Positions 8,991 to 17,725 of a stretch of DNA of 64,000 bases are shown here, piece by piece. The notes below the pieces were generated by a model. The model searched no databases. It saw only the letters and a program-made list of their open reading frames with translations, and was not told the origin of the DNA. This DNA comes from CAG-877 sp045627525 (GTDB taxonomy: Bacteria > Bacillota_I > Bacilli_A > RF39 > UBA660): the NCBI GenBank assembly GCA_045627525.1, contig JAZQNW010000013.1, forward strand, positions 62,001 through 126,000, read 5' to 3'. Positions within the stretch are counted from its first letter, which is position 1, and the number at the start of each line of letters is the position of its first letter. The translations under genes were made by a program, and so were the position numbers.

Positions 8991-10172
8991 TCACTCCTTT
9001 GTTATTAGCCTAATCATTGAATATTCTGGTACTTCATGATCGAATTTTAATTTTAATACTTGTTCTGGATGTCTAGCAACATCTAACTCTTCCATATTCT
9101 CATCATATATTTTATTAATTGTATATGGATATATTTCACCTTTTGGTGTAAATATTTCTACTTTATCTTGTGGTTTAAAATAGTTTCTTTCTATAAGAAT
9201 AAGACATTTATTTTCTTTATCATAACCAGTAATTATTCCTAAATAATCTTGATTAGATAACTCTTGTCTGCCACTATAGTATTGATCTTTATAATCCGCT
9301 TCTTTTAATAAGAATTGAGTTGATACTTCTCTATTAGCTACACGACTTAATCTATATTCATATGTTTCCATTTTATCCTTTGTTAAAGTATTATTGTAAT
9401 AATTATCTATTATGGAACGGTAAGTACCAATTACGGTTGCGAGATAATATATAGATCTCATTCGCCCTTCGACTTTTAAGCTTTTTACTCCTATATCAAT
9501 TAAATCACTTACATAATTTGCTACATTTAAATCTTTTGTAGCCATTGTAAAATCTTTTTCTTCGGGAGCTTTAAAACTAAATCTACATACTTGAGCACAA
9601 CCACCTCTATTAGCATCTCTATTAGTTACATAATTTGATAATGCACATCTACCACTAAAGCAAGTACACATTGCTCCATGAATAAATACTTCTATATCTA
9701 CTCCTGTTTTATCTATTATTTCTTTCATTCCTTCTTTAGAAACTTCTCTAGCTAAAACAACTCGATCTATACCTTCATTTTTAAAGTACTCTACTGTTTT
9801 ATAATTACTAGTTGAATTTTGAGTAGATAAATGAACTTCTACTTCAGGATAATTTGTTTTTATATGTGAAATAATAAACGGATCACTTACAATAAAGGCA
9901 TCTATTCCACATTCAACAACAGATTTTATATATTCTTCTACTCCATCCATATCTTCATTGTGAAATACAATATTTAAAGTTAAATATACTTTTTTATTTA
10001 ATTTATGAGCAAAGTCGCAGCCTTCTTTTATTTCTTTTAAAGTAAAATTTGTAGCATTTGCTCTTAAGCTATATTGTTCACCACCAATATAAACAGCATC
10101 TGCTCCATATAGTAATGTGACCTTTAATCTTTCTAAATCTCCTGCAGGTGATAATAATTCTATTTTATCCAT
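8991..10172 (-). CDS. yrrO: U32-family tRNA 5-hydroxyuridine synthesis protein (YrrO/TrhP type)
   Basis: U32 'peptidase' family protein. In Bacillus the YrrN/YrrO pair is needed for hydroxylation of wobble uridine to 5-hydroxyuridine in tRNA. The N-terminus has ELLSPAGDLERLKVTLLYGADAVYIGG, cut here as a barrel start, and the Cys cluster that binds an Fe-S centre is present: CTCFSGRCALS and RGGCAQVCRF. At 393 residues it is close to the family length. It overlaps yrrN by 8 bases. The methyltransferase gene for the next step, trmR, lies two genes upstream. Function is by family and gene order. Confidence 0.88.
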   Translation of the reverse strand: MDKIELLSPAGDLERLKVTLLYGADAVYIGGEQYSLRANATNFTLKEIKEGCDFAHKLNKKVYLTLNIVFHNEDMDGVEEYIKSVVECGIDAFIVSDPFIISHIKTNYPEVEVHLSTQNSTSNYKTVEYFKNEGIDRVVLAREVSKEGMKEIIDKTGVDIEVFIHGAMCTCFSGRCALSNYVTNRDANRGGCAQVCRFSFKAPEEKDFTMATKDLNVANYVSDLIDIGVKSLKVEGRMRSIYYLATVIGTYRSIIDNYYNNTLTKDKMETYEYRLSRVANREVSTQFLLKEADYKDQYYSGRQELSNQDYLGIITGYDKENKCLILIERNYFKPQDKVEIFTPKGEIYPYTINKIYDENMEELDVARHPEQVLKLKFDHEVPEYSMIRLITKE

Positions 10173-11028
10173 TTTTCTTCACCTTATAAATTGTTTTTTT
10201 AAAGAAGAAATTAGTAAAATTTCCTAATTTTAAATATTTTTCTACATACTTCTTATCTTTACAATTTCCTTCTATATATTCTTTAGTATCCTTTAATAAT
10301 TCTTCAAATATTTCTTCATCTATTCCATATTCTCTCATTATTATGTATTGTGCATTATTATCAAATAAATCTTTTATTATTCCAGTACCATTAGTTATAT
10401 TTTTTAAGAAGAAATTAGTACCATTATTATCTTCGTATAATTCATATTCTTGTTTTGTTGTTCTTTCTTCTATTGTAATATTGCTTTTAGAATTCTTATT
10501 TAAATCTTTATAATAGTTTGTAATAAGCTTGCGTTTTGAAAAAGCAACACTTGGCATACTAACTACTTCTACCATAGGTATAATATTGCTTTTTTTAATT
10601 ATTTCTAATATTTCTTCTAGAGTTATTTCTTTACTTATTAAGGCATATTTTACGCCTTTACTATAATAATAATTGCAAGTTTTATAATTATTTACCATAT
10701 AAGTTTGATTCCAAATTAAATCTGTTTTTAAGTTTAATTCTTTTTTTAATTGTAATATTGCTAGATCATAAAAGAATATTCCTTTTATATTTAATGAGTC
10801 TAAATATAATAAAGTTTCTTTTAAATCATCTATTTCGTTGTTAAAAATATTTTTATTTAAGTTTACAAATATATCTTTATCATTATATTTATCAGTTATT
10901 TCTTTTATTTCTTCTTTCGTATAAGTATTTATAGTTTGAACAGAATAGTTTTCTAACGATAAAATTAAACCATCAACATTTTCTATATGAAGATTATTTT
11001 TACTTTTAGATTCTATTAAAACTTTCAT
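10165..11028 (-). CDS. yrrN: U32-family partner protein (YrrN/TrhP type)
   Basis: 287 residues, matching the shorter YrrN partner of the U32 pair. Visible features are the barrel-like N-terminus KVLIESKSKNNLHIENVDGLIL and a segment with YYYSKGVKYALISKEITLEE equivalent to the 'GVDRVVLARE' strand of the larger partner. It lacks the Cys cluster seen in the YrrO-type protein, so the pair probably works as a heteromer or with divided roles. A GCGAGGTG ribosome binding site precedes ATG 11028. It sits in the Bacillus order trmR - yrrN - yrrO, here with one extra gene inserted before it. Confidence 0.8.
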   Translation of the reverse strand: MKVLIESKSKNNLHIENVDGLILSLENYSVQTINTYTKEEIKEITDKYNDKDIFVNLNKNIFNNEIDDLKETLLYLDSLNIKGIFFYDLAILQLKKELNLKTDLIWNQTYMVNNYKTCNYYYSKGVKYALISKEITLEEILEIIKKSNIIPMVEVVSMPSVAFSKRKLITNYYKDLNKNSKSNITIEERTTKQEYELYEDNNGTNFFLKNITNGTGIIKDLFDNNAQYIIMREYGIDEEIFEELLKDTKEYIEGNCKDKKYVEKYLKLGNFTNFFFKKTIYKVKKNG

Positions 11029-11067
11029 AGTACACCTCGCACAATATATTATACACTAGAGAATAAA

Positions 11068-11091
11068 AAAAAGAAAGAATACTTTCTTTTT
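11068..11091 (-). terminator. Terminator inside the mltG-trmR-yrrN block
   Basis: Stem AAAAAGAAAG (11068-11077) with CTTTCTTTTT (11082-11091), loop of 4, T-run on the minus strand. A TATAAT-like box follows before yrrN, so yrrN-yrrO may have their own promoter. Confidence 0.7.
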
Positions 11092-11845
11092 ATTCAACAA
11101 TTACAAATTCATAAGGATTTATACCATAAAATGCTTTTTCTTTTTGAGATATTAGGAATGGTTTATAGACTAACAATCTTCCTGACTTAATGTAATAATT
11201 TAAGTTATCCATGTAATTAGTTACTCCACGTAATTTTAAAAATTCATTAAAATCATATTTATCTTGATCTAAATATCTTTTTTGAACTTCTCCCTTATAG
11301 AAATTTTTAAAACCAGTTGAAATTATATTTTCAACATTACTCTCAGTTACATTGAATGCGTTTAATAACTCTTTATTACTTATTATTCTTATATCTTTTA
11401 AATCAATATTGTAGCATAAGAAATTAGGTACAGGAGGATTAACTGTATTATCAAGTCCAAATACTAATATTGATAAAATATTTCCATTAACTTCAGACTG
11501 ATATGTAACTATATTATTAGTATAATTTGCATATTCCTGTGCATAATTTAAAATTTCATTATTTATATTAGCAATTTGTTTATCATTTATGTTAATATAA
11601 GGAACTATGATAGGATGTACATTATCTTGATTATCAAATCTTGGAAATACTATATTTTCATCATCAAATTTTTTTATATTAGAATAATTGTGTCTATTTT
11701 TTTGATAACTATTATAATAAAACAAGCCAATTATTGCGAGAATAGCTCCAAACCAAATTAAATATTTTTGAACATTTATTTTCTGTTTACTTTTTCTTTT
11801 TACTTGTGGTTTTCTTTTTACTGTTTTTTTTGTTTCTATTATCAT
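11090..11845 (-). CDS. Membrane-anchored exported protein of unknown function
   Basis: 251 residues: a very basic cytoplasmic start (KRKPQVKRKSKQK), one membrane helix at about 29-47, and an exported domain of about 200 residues. The exported part (IVPYININDKQIANINNEI and after) resembles in style the RsiV/DUF3298-type extracellular fold, but no diagnostic motif settles this. Start at 11845 follows TAGGAGG. It lies 12 bases after trmR and ends at a terminator, so it is the last gene of the ireB-led transcript. It is absent from the equivalent Bacillus block and may be a lineage-specific insertion. Confidence 0.65.
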   Translation of the reverse strand: MIIETKKTVKRKPQVKRKSKQKINVQKYLIWFGAILAIIGLFYYNSYQKNRHNYSNIKKFDDENIVFPRFDNQDNVHPIIVPYININDKQIANINNEILNYAQEYANYTNNIVTYQSEVNGNILSILVFGLDNTVNPPVPNFLCYNIDLKDIRIISNKELLNAFNVTESNVENIISTGFKNFYKGEVQKRYLDQDKYDFNEFLKLRGVTNYMDNLNYYIKSGRLLVYKPFLISQKEKAFYGINPYEFVIVE

Positions 11846-11857
11846 ATTAGCCTCCTA

Positions 11858-12454
11858 TTAATTCTTTTTTACACTAACAGAGATGCCATCACCTATATCA
11901 TAAAATTGTGTTTCATAATTTTTGTTTTCTTTTAAAAATTCTACATATTCTTTTATTTTTCTAACTAGCCCTCTAACATTGCGACTCTTTATACTTTTTT
12001 CATCAACGTTTACTAGACCATGAAAATTCAAATTATCTGTAATTATTGTACCATTTGAATTAAGATTTTTTTCAAATTTTTGAAAAAACTTAATATTTTG
12101 TGCTTTAGCTGCATCTATAAAAATCAAATCATATTTTTCATCTATTTTTAATTCTTCAGCGTCTTTGTATATTAATGTAATACGGTCTTCTAAATTAGCT
12201 TTTTTTACATTTTTTACAGCTTCTAAATATCGTTTTTCGTCACGTTCAATACTTGTTACATGAAGTTTTTTACTATAACTAGCCATGACAATTGCTGAAT
12301 ATCCTATAGCTGTTCCAATTTCTAAGACGCTTTCAATATTATTTTTTGTTATATAATTTGTTAAATAATTGAGACCATCTTTTTGCATAATTGGTACATT
12401 ATTTTCTTTTGCATATTCATACATTTCTTTTATTAGATTGTAATTATCTACCAT
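11858..12454 (-). CDS. trmR: tRNA 5-hydroxyuridine O-methyltransferase TrmR (YrrM)
   Basis: SAM-dependent class I O-methyltransferase of 198 residues, about the family length. The SAM site is visible as VLEIGTAIGYSAIVMA, with the second acidic strand at VTSIERDEKR and the metal-site style FIDAAKAQ. In Bacillus the homologue YrrM methylates 5-hydroxyuridine at the wobble position to 5-methoxyuridine, following the U32 pair encoded just downstream. It overlaps the mltG stop by 7 bases. The general COMT-like family fit is certain; the tRNA role comes from gene order and family. Confidence 0.85.
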   Translation of the reverse strand: MVDNYNLIKEMYEYAKENNVPIMQKDGLNYLTNYITKNNIESVLEIGTAIGYSAIVMASYSKKLHVTSIERDEKRYLEAVKNVKKANLEDRITLIYKDAEELKIDEKYDLIFIDAAKAQNIKFFQKFEKNLNSNGTIITDNLNFHGLVNVDEKSIKSRNVRGLVRKIKEYVEFLKENKNYETQFYDIGDGISVSVKKN

Positions 12455-13518
12455 ATCCAGTCACCTTTTGCTTTTATATCTGATACTTTAGCTGTGTGTT
12501 CTTCTAAAGTTTTTGTATAATATATTTTACCATTTTTATCTGCAACAAAGAATAAATAATCACTTGCAGTAGGATTTACGCTGGCATCAATACTTGAAAT
12601 TCCGACATTACATATTGGTCCTATAGGTAGTTTTCCACCCATAGATGATGCTCTTGTATTATATGGATTTTCAGTTGAAAATTGTGCTTGTGTTAAATCT
12701 TTATCCATTGCTTCTTGTAAAGCATAGTATGTTGTAACATCACTACCTAAGTTCATACCAATATTTAGTCTATTATTAAATATGCCTGCTATCATTTTTC
12801 TATTTTCAGCATTTGTTCCTTCTAATTCTACCATTGATGCTAATGTCATATAGTTGTGTGGATTAACTATCATTTTATCTTTATATGCATTTATATTTTT
12901 TTCCATTTCATCTAGCATAGTTTCAATTATTGTTTCTACTTCTACATCTTTATCTTTGAAATAATATGTATCAGGAAATAAGTATCCTTCTAATGGATAA
13001 TATATATTTTTATTTAATATATCATCTGTTAAAAACCAATATTTAGTAATTAAAGTTTTTAGATATTCTGTATCATTAATAATATTTATTATTTCTTCTT
13101 CTGTATGATTAGTAGTTTTAGAAATTAATGCTACATAATCAGTAATTCTTTTTCCTTCTTTGAAAGTTAATTGTATATTATCGGCATTATAATTATTTCC
13201 TTCTTCTAATACTTTTATTATTTTTCTTAGAGACATATTTCTTTTTAATACATAATTACTTGCTTTTAAAGAGTCTTTTTTTGTTAATTTTACATATGCT
13301 ATAAAATAAGCTTTATTATGAATTAATTTTTTATCAGCTAATATCTGTGCTATACCCCTTACACCTGTACCACTTGGTATTTCTACTTCTATTTCTGTTT
13401 TGTCTAGCATATTAACAGGACTAGACATATATGCACAAACTCCTATAGATATTAATAGTAATCCTGAAATTATTATAATTATTATTAATAGTGGTTTAGG
13501 CTTTCTTCTTACTACCAT
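12448..13518 (-). CDS. mltG: Endolytic murein transglycosylase MltG
   Basis: MltG cuts nascent glycan strands during peptidoglycan synthesis and sets strand length. The 356 residues show a membrane helix at about 10-31, a LysM-like section (GVRGIAQILADKKLIHNKAYF), and the YceG catalytic domain with LASMVELEGT, where the conserved Glu of the usual ASIVEKE motif is kept, followed by IAGIFNNRL and the LPIGPICN segment. An AAAGGAG site supports ATG 13518. It stands in the conserved ireB-ruvX-yrzB-mltG order. Confidence 0.94.
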   Translation of the reverse strand: MVVRRKPKPLLIIIIIISGLLLISIGVCAYMSSPVNMLDKTEIEVEIPSGTGVRGIAQILADKKLIHNKAYFIAYVKLTKKDSLKASNYVLKRNMSLRKIIKVLEEGNNYNADNIQLTFKEGKRITDYVALISKTTNHTEEEIINIINDTEYLKTLITKYWFLTDDILNKNIYYPLEGYLFPDTYYFKDKDVEVETIIETMLDEMEKNINAYKDKMIVNPHNYMTLASMVELEGTNAENRKMIAGIFNNRLNIGMNLGSDVTTYYALQEAMDKDLTQAQFSTENPYNTRASSMGGKLPIGPICNVGISSIDASVNPTASDYLFFVADKNGKIYYTKTLEEHTAKVSDIKAKGDWIW

Positions 13519-13548
13519 AATACTCCTTTCGAAAAAATAAAGAGCTTA

Positions 13549-13842
13549 TTATTGCTCATTATTTCCTTGTGACATTTTCTTTTTTACTTCTTCTTGTAAT
13601 GTTTCAAGAATTGTTTCAATAACCTTCCATTCTTTTTCGGTAGTTATTGGTTCTAATCTCGATTCTGGATTTTCAGGATCGTATGTTGATGCATAAACTT
13701 GAACATTTCCTTCTGGATCTTGTGAATTATCTGTATATGCTATATAGTGTTTTTTTGTTTCTTCACTATCAAAAGTAAATAATACATCAAATTCTCTTTC
13801 TACTCCTGAATCATCAATCATTGTGAATTTATTTTCTTTCAT
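13549..13842 (-). CDS. yrzB: DUF1292 protein YrzB
   Basis: 97-residue acidic protein of the DUF1292 family. It shows FTMIDDSGVEREFDVLFTFD, a 'KHYIAYTDN' strand and a C-terminal WKVIETILETL helix, all characteristic. No biochemical role is established for the family. It lies between ruvX (1-base gap) and mltG exactly as in Bacillus, and its translation is likely coupled to ruvX. Confidence 0.9.
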   Translation of the reverse strand: MKENKFTMIDDSGVEREFDVLFTFDSEETKKHYIAYTDNSQDPEGNVQVYASTYDPENPESRLEPITTEKEWKVIETILETLQEEVKKKMSQGNNEQ

Positions 13843-13843
13843 A

Positions 13844-14263
13844 TTATTGATTTCCTTTCTTGTCTAAAAATGTTTGCAATATTATTGTAGCTGCTAGGCT
13901 ATCTACTACTTGCTTACGATTTTTTCTTCTAACATTTCCTTTTATAAGTGTATCTGTTGCACTTTTTGTACTTAATCTTTCATCTTGAAGATAAACAGGA
14001 ACAGATAATATTTTTTCCAATTTTTCTTTAAATTCGAGGCTTAATTCCCCTTTTGGCCCAATAGTATTATTCATATTTTTAGGAAACCCTAAAACTACAC
14101 AACCTATTTGTAATTCATTAACTAGTTTTTCTACTTCTGAAAGAAGTCTTTCATATTCTTCTTCATGTCTTATTGTTTTATAACTTGTAGCAATAACTCC
14201 TGTGTTATCGCTAACTGCTACACCTAAAGTTCTGCTACCTAGATCAAGTCCTAAATATTTCAT
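13844..14263 (-). CDS. ruvX: RuvX/YqgF family RNase H-fold nuclease
   Basis: 139-residue RNase H-like protein of the YqgF/RuvX family, linked to 16S rRNA 5' maturation and Holliday-junction cleavage in various bacteria. Conserved acidic positions are visible in GLDLGSRTLGVAVSD, in VVLGFPKNMN and in DERLSTKSA, and near the end VDSLAATIILQ. The start ATG overlaps the ireB TGA stop as ATGA, so translation is coupled. This overlap also shows TGA is read as stop here. Confidence 0.93.
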   Translation of the reverse strand: MKYLGLDLGSRTLGVAVSDNTGVIATSYKTIRHEEEYERLLSEVEKLVNELQIGCVVLGFPKNMNNTIGPKGELSLEFKEKLEKILSVPVYLQDERLSTKSATDTLIKGNVRRKNRKQVVDSLAATIILQTFLDKKGNQ

Positions 14264-14514
14264 TTTTGTTTTTCTTGAAATTCTAATAATAAAATTTCGA
14301 CAATCTTAGCACGATCAATTTCTTGAATTTTACTTCTAGCATTTTTATAACTAGAAATATATCCTGGATCACCACTAATTAGGTAACCAACAATTTGATT
14401 AGTAGGATTGTAACCTCTTTCTTCTAATGCTTCATATACTTCATTTAATACTTTTCTAGTTGCTTCTGTATCTAAATCTTTTATTTTAAATAAACTAGTT
14501 TGTTCTTGTGCCAT
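14260..14514 (-). CDS. ireB: IreB family regulatory phosphoprotein
   Basis: 84-residue DUF965 protein. In Enterococcus IreB is a substrate of the PASTA-domain Ser/Thr kinase IreK and a negative regulator of cephalosporin resistance. The N-terminal region retains threonines in TSLFKIKDLDTEATR, near the known phosphosites, and the family core NQIVGYLISGDPGYISSYKN is intact. A strong GTGAGGTGAT site and a good promoter (14549-14577) make it the lead gene. No PASTA kinase is in this window, but two kinase-free PASTA proteins are. Confidence 0.94.
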   Translation of the reverse strand: MAQEQTSLFKIKDLDTEATRKVLNEVYEALEERGYNPTNQIVGYLISGDPGYISSYKNARSKIQEIDRAKIVEILLLEFQEKQK

Positions 14515-14548
14515 AATATCACCTCACATAATATTTATCTTTAAAATT

Positions 14549-14577
14549 ATTTTATCATTTATTATTTTTAATTACAA
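14549..14577 (-). promoter_or_regulatory. Promoter of the ireB-ruvX-yrzB-mltG-trmR operon
   Basis: -35 TTGTAA (14572-14577), 17-base spacer, -10 TAAAAT (14549-14554), about 35 bases before the ireB ATG. Confidence 0.6.
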
Positions 14578-14583
14578 TAATTT

Positions 14584-15735
14584 TTAAGCTGCAAATACAA
14601 AGGCCATATATATAACAAAAGCAGAAAATAGTAATGTAACAATACTTCCATTTATTCTTTCAAATGCTGTGCTTTTGTTTTTTACTCCTAAGGCTATTGT
14701 AATTAAAATACCACCTATTAATCCACCTATATGTGCACCAATATCTATTCCTGGTATTAATAAATCAAGTCCAAGATTAATCAAAATTAGTGGTAACATT
14801 TGGCTTTTAACTACATTACCTAAGTATACTCTATAATAGTAACCAAAGTATAGTAATGATCCCATAATACCAAAAATTGCTCCACTTGCTCCGATTGATG
14901 CGACATTACCAGAGAAAGTTATGCTAAATAGTGCACCTATAATAGCACTAAATAAGTATATTATTAAATATTTTATTTTTCCTAAATAACTTTCTAGTTG
15001 ACTTCCTAATATATATAATGCATAGCAATTTACTATTAAATGTAATGCATTAGCATGTAAAAAAGTTCCTGTTATAAGTCTATAATATTCTCCCAATCTA
15101 ACTTTAGGTCCAAAAATACAATACATATTGATAATATTTTCATAATTATTACTCATTATGGAAATAATATATATAAGCATACAAATTGCTATTATACTGT
15201 ATGTTATAATTGGAGTTTTCTTTTTAAATACTTTTTCTATTTTTTTACTATCTGCCTGATTATGCTTATTAATATCACCTGTTATTTTGGCGAATAATTC
15301 TATTCCTGTTTCAGAAAAATCTAGTTTTTTTATTAAATCAGGAAAAGTTTTTTTGATAGTATCATTTTTATTAAAGTCTTCTTCTTCGTTTATTTTTACG
15401 CACATTGAATTAGGATTGTCACCTATATTCTCTGTTACATTATCCCCTAGATTTAAAAATATACTAAATACATTCATGTTAAGCGATAATGTTTTTTTTC
15501 TAATTTTGCGTATTATTCTTTTTGTTTTAAATTTATCAAAATCAAATTGAGCATCATTATGAATATAACCTGATACAATTCTTACAACTTTGTATTCTTC
15601 ATCAAGGTTTTCTAACCAAATTTCATTTTCTACTCCCTGGAGAATTATGGGATTGTAATTTTTTTCTGTTATAAAATAATGAAGTAATTTCATTACAATT
15701 ATATTTTTGCTATCTGACATTATTTCTGTTTCCAT
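14584..15735 (-). CDS. Rhomboid-family intramembrane serine protease
   Basis: 383 residues. A soluble N-terminal domain of about 170 residues is followed by six or seven membrane helices. The catalytic dyad is visible: Ser in GASGAIFG and His in IGAHIGGLIGG, and the first-loop sequence RLITGTFLHANALHLIVNCYAL matches the rhomboid HxxxN region. The layout resembles Bacillus YqgP/GluP, which cleaves membrane proteins such as the Mg transporter MgtE; the N-terminal domain here is not recognised beyond that. AGGAGGACCAA precedes ATG 15735. It is monocistronic, upstream of the ireB promoter. Confidence 0.92.
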   Translation of the reverse strand: METEIMSDSKNIIVMKLLHYFITEKNYNPIILQGVENEIWLENLDEEYKVVRIVSGYIHNDAQFDFDKFKTKRIIRKIRKKTLSLNMNVFSIFLNLGDNVTENIGDNPNSMCVKINEEEDFNKNDTIKKTFPDLIKKLDFSETGIELFAKITGDINKHNQADSKKIEKVFKKKTPIITYSIIAICMLIYIISIMSNNYENIINMYCIFGPKVRLGEYYRLITGTFLHANALHLIVNCYALYILGSQLESYLGKIKYLIIYLFSAIIGALFSITFSGNVASIGASGAIFGIMGSLLYFGYYYRVYLGNVVKSQMLPLILINLGLDLLIPGIDIGAHIGGLIGGILITIALGVKNKSTAFERINGSIVTLLFSAFVIYMAFVFAA

Positions 15736-15804
15736 TTGGTCCTCCTAAAATTTTCTAATAATATTATATACTAAAACATAAAATAAAGAAAGAGGTGATT
15801 ATTT

Positions 15805-16266
15805 TTGTTAAAGAAAATATTTATATTTATATTATGCTTACTCCCTTGGTTTGCATCAGCCGTTATACCAGTAGATTATAATTATTTTAAAGAAATAAAA
15901 CTGCCATTTTTTGCTCCACCTACTGCTTTTTATGGGATAGCTTGGTCAATAATTTATGTTTGTATGGCTATTAGTATAAGTAAAATCATTTATACATATG
16001 GTTTTAAAAAAATACCAAAGTCTTATAAAATAACTCTATTAATTAATTATTTATTTAATCAAGGATTTACATTAGTATTTTTTGGATTAAAAAGTAATTT
16101 TTTAGGTTTTGTTTTTTGTTTAGGCACTTTTATTTCTTGTTTATTTTTATATAATGAAACCCAAAATTTGAAAGAAAAAAGTACTAAGTTTATAGATCCT
16201 TATGTACTCTTATCTTTATTTGCAACTATATTATCTTTAACTATTTATATTATTAATACATTATAA
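15805..16266 (+). CDS. tspO: TspO/MBR family membrane protein
   Basis: 153 residues with five membrane helices, the family length. The signature loop LPFFAPPTAFYGIAWSIIYV matches the TspO 'PPxxxFxxxW' region, and NYLFNQGFTLVFF matches the Asn-Trp helix of the family. TspO proteins bind porphyrins or other hydrophobic ligands; the physiological role varies. The start is TTG at 15805, set by AGAGGTGATT 8 bases before. It is a single plus-strand gene ending at a terminator shared with rluD. Confidence 0.85.
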   Translation: MLKKIFIFILCLLPWFASAVIPVDYNYFKEIKLPFFAPPTAFYGIAWSIIYVCMAISISKIIYTYGFKKIPKSYKITLLINYLFNQGFTLVFFGLKSNFLGFVFCLGTFISCLFLYNETQNLKEKSTKFIDPYVLLSLFATILSLTIYIINTL

Positions 16267-16284
16267 AAGTGCTAATGCACTTTT
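16265..16284. terminator. Bidirectional terminator between tspO and rluD
   Basis: Perfect 8-pair stem (16265-16272 with 16277-16284), TAAT loop, T-run on the plus strand; serves converging genes. Confidence 0.8.
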
Positions 16285-17175
16285 TTATTTTTCTTCTCTT
16301 AATGACTCTAATTTATCTGTAAATTGTTTTGGTGGTTCTATTTCAAAGTATAGTTCTTTGTTAGTTCTAGGATGTTTAAATTTAATACTTTTTGAATGAA
16401 GCATTTGTCCAAACTCTGTTGCTTTTCCTCTTCCATATGCTGGATCATTATTAACTGGATAACCTATATATGCTAAATGAACTCTAATTTGGTGGGTTCT
16501 TCCTGTTTCTAATATACACTCAATTAGTGTATTATTTTTAAATTGTTCTAAAACTTTGAAATGAGTAACTGCTGATTTAGCATTTATATCAGTAACAGTC
16601 ATTTTTTGACGATCCTTTGGATCTCTACCAATTGGAGCATCAATAGTTCCAGTATCATGTTTTATTAATCCATCAACTATAGCTAAATAGTGACGATCAA
16701 CTTCTTTTTTGCTTATCATTTCTGATAATTTTTCATGTGCATAATCATTTTTGGCAACTAACATTAAACCACTTGTATCTTTATCAAGTCTATGTACAAT
16801 TCCAGGCCTTGTTTTTTCTCCTGAAGTTAAATTAAATTTATAAAGTAAGGCATTTACTAAAGTATCAGTATAATGTCCAGGCGCAGGATGAACAACCATT
16901 CCACTTTCTTTATTTATAACTAGTAAGTCATCATCTTCATAAATTATGTCTATTGGAATATTTTGAGGTTCAACATTTATATCATAGTTTAAATCATCAT
17001 CAATTATTATTTCATCACCTATTTTTATTTGATAATTTGAGCTTATGATTTTACCATTTACAGTCACTAATTTATCTTTAATTAATTTTTGTACTTTACT
17101 ACGTGATATATCTAATTGTAAAGCCAAATAAGAATCAATTCTTGTTAGTTGGTCTTCTTCTGTTACTTTTAACAT
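16285..17175 (-). CDS. rluD: RluD-type large-subunit rRNA pseudouridine synthase
   Basis: Converts uridines in 23S rRNA (helix 69 for RluD) to pseudouridine. An N-terminal S4 RNA-binding domain (about 10-75) includes ISRSKVQKLIKDKLVTVNG. The catalytic domain has the Asp-bearing HRLDKDTSGLMLVAKN motif and ETGRTHQIRVHLAY. 296 residues, the usual length for the Bacillus YlyB group. The start at 17175 follows AAGAGGTG and lies 41 bases inside the lspA gene; lspA-rluD is the classic Bacillus pair. Distinguishing RluD from RluC-like specificity is not possible from sequence alone. Confidence 0.93.
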   Translation of the reverse strand: MLKVTEEDQLTRIDSYLALQLDISRSKVQKLIKDKLVTVNGKIISSNYQIKIGDEIIIDDDLNYDINVEPQNIPIDIIYEDDDLLVINKESGMVVHPAPGHYTDTLVNALLYKFNLTSGEKTRPGIVHRLDKDTSGLMLVAKNDYAHEKLSEMISKKEVDRHYLAIVDGLIKHDTGTIDAPIGRDPKDRQKMTVTDINAKSAVTHFKVLEQFKNNTLIECILETGRTHQIRVHLAYIGYPVNNDPAYGRGKATEFGQMLHSKSIKFKHPRTNKELYFEIEPPKQFTDKLESLREEK

Positions 17176-17725
17176 TCTTATTCACCTCTTTTTTATTATC
17201 TACTTTTTGTTCATAGTCTTTTGGTTTTCTTTTCATAGGACTATTTTCACTTAATTTTTCTAATTTTGGATCTGGTTTTATAAAACTAATTATTAATAAA
17301 ACAGTACCTATAGTTATACCAATATCAGCTATATTAAAAACCGGAAAATTATATTTAAATATACTAAATGATAAAAAATCTATTACTGAATGATAAAGTA
17401 GTCGGTCAATTAAGTTGCCAAATATCCCTCCCATTATTATTCCTAATGAAATAATTGATAATTTATTGAATTTAGTTTCTGCTGTTATAAAACGATCTAA
17501 TATTATAATACATATTGCACTAATTGCTATTAATAATATTGTTTTATCTCCTAATATAGAAAAAGCTGCTCCATTATTTTGAATATAGTAAATAGAGAAA
17601 AATTTAGGGATAACTACTATTTCTTGAAAAATTTTTAGTTTTGTTTTTATTACTAACTTTAACAATTGATCAATTATTACTACTATAGCTGCTATACTAT
17701 AGATTTTTTCTTTATTCTTTTTCAT
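17135..17725 (-). CDS. lspA: Lipoprotein signal peptidase (signal peptidase II)
   Basis: Aspartyl protease in the membrane that removes signal peptides from prolipoproteins. The four membrane segments and family motifs are visible: IQNNGAAFSIL, GNLIDRLLYHSVIDFLSF with the first catalytic Asp, and FNIADIGITIG with the second. About 40 extra charged residues follow the last helix (rich in Lys, Asn and Arg), making 196 residues instead of about 155. The tail is the part that overlaps rluD by 41 bases. Start overlaps the dnaE stop by 14 bases. It ends with TGA. Confidence 0.93.
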   Translation of the reverse strand: MKKNKEKIYSIAAIVVIIDQLLKLVIKTKLKIFQEIVVIPKFFSIYYIQNNGAAFSILGDKTILLIAISAICIIILDRFITAETKFNKLSIISLGIIMGGIFGNLIDRLLYHSVIDFLSFSIFKYNFPVFNIADIGITIGTVLLIISFIKPDPKLEKLSENSPMKRKPKDYEQKVDNKKEVNKNVKSNRRRPTNKN

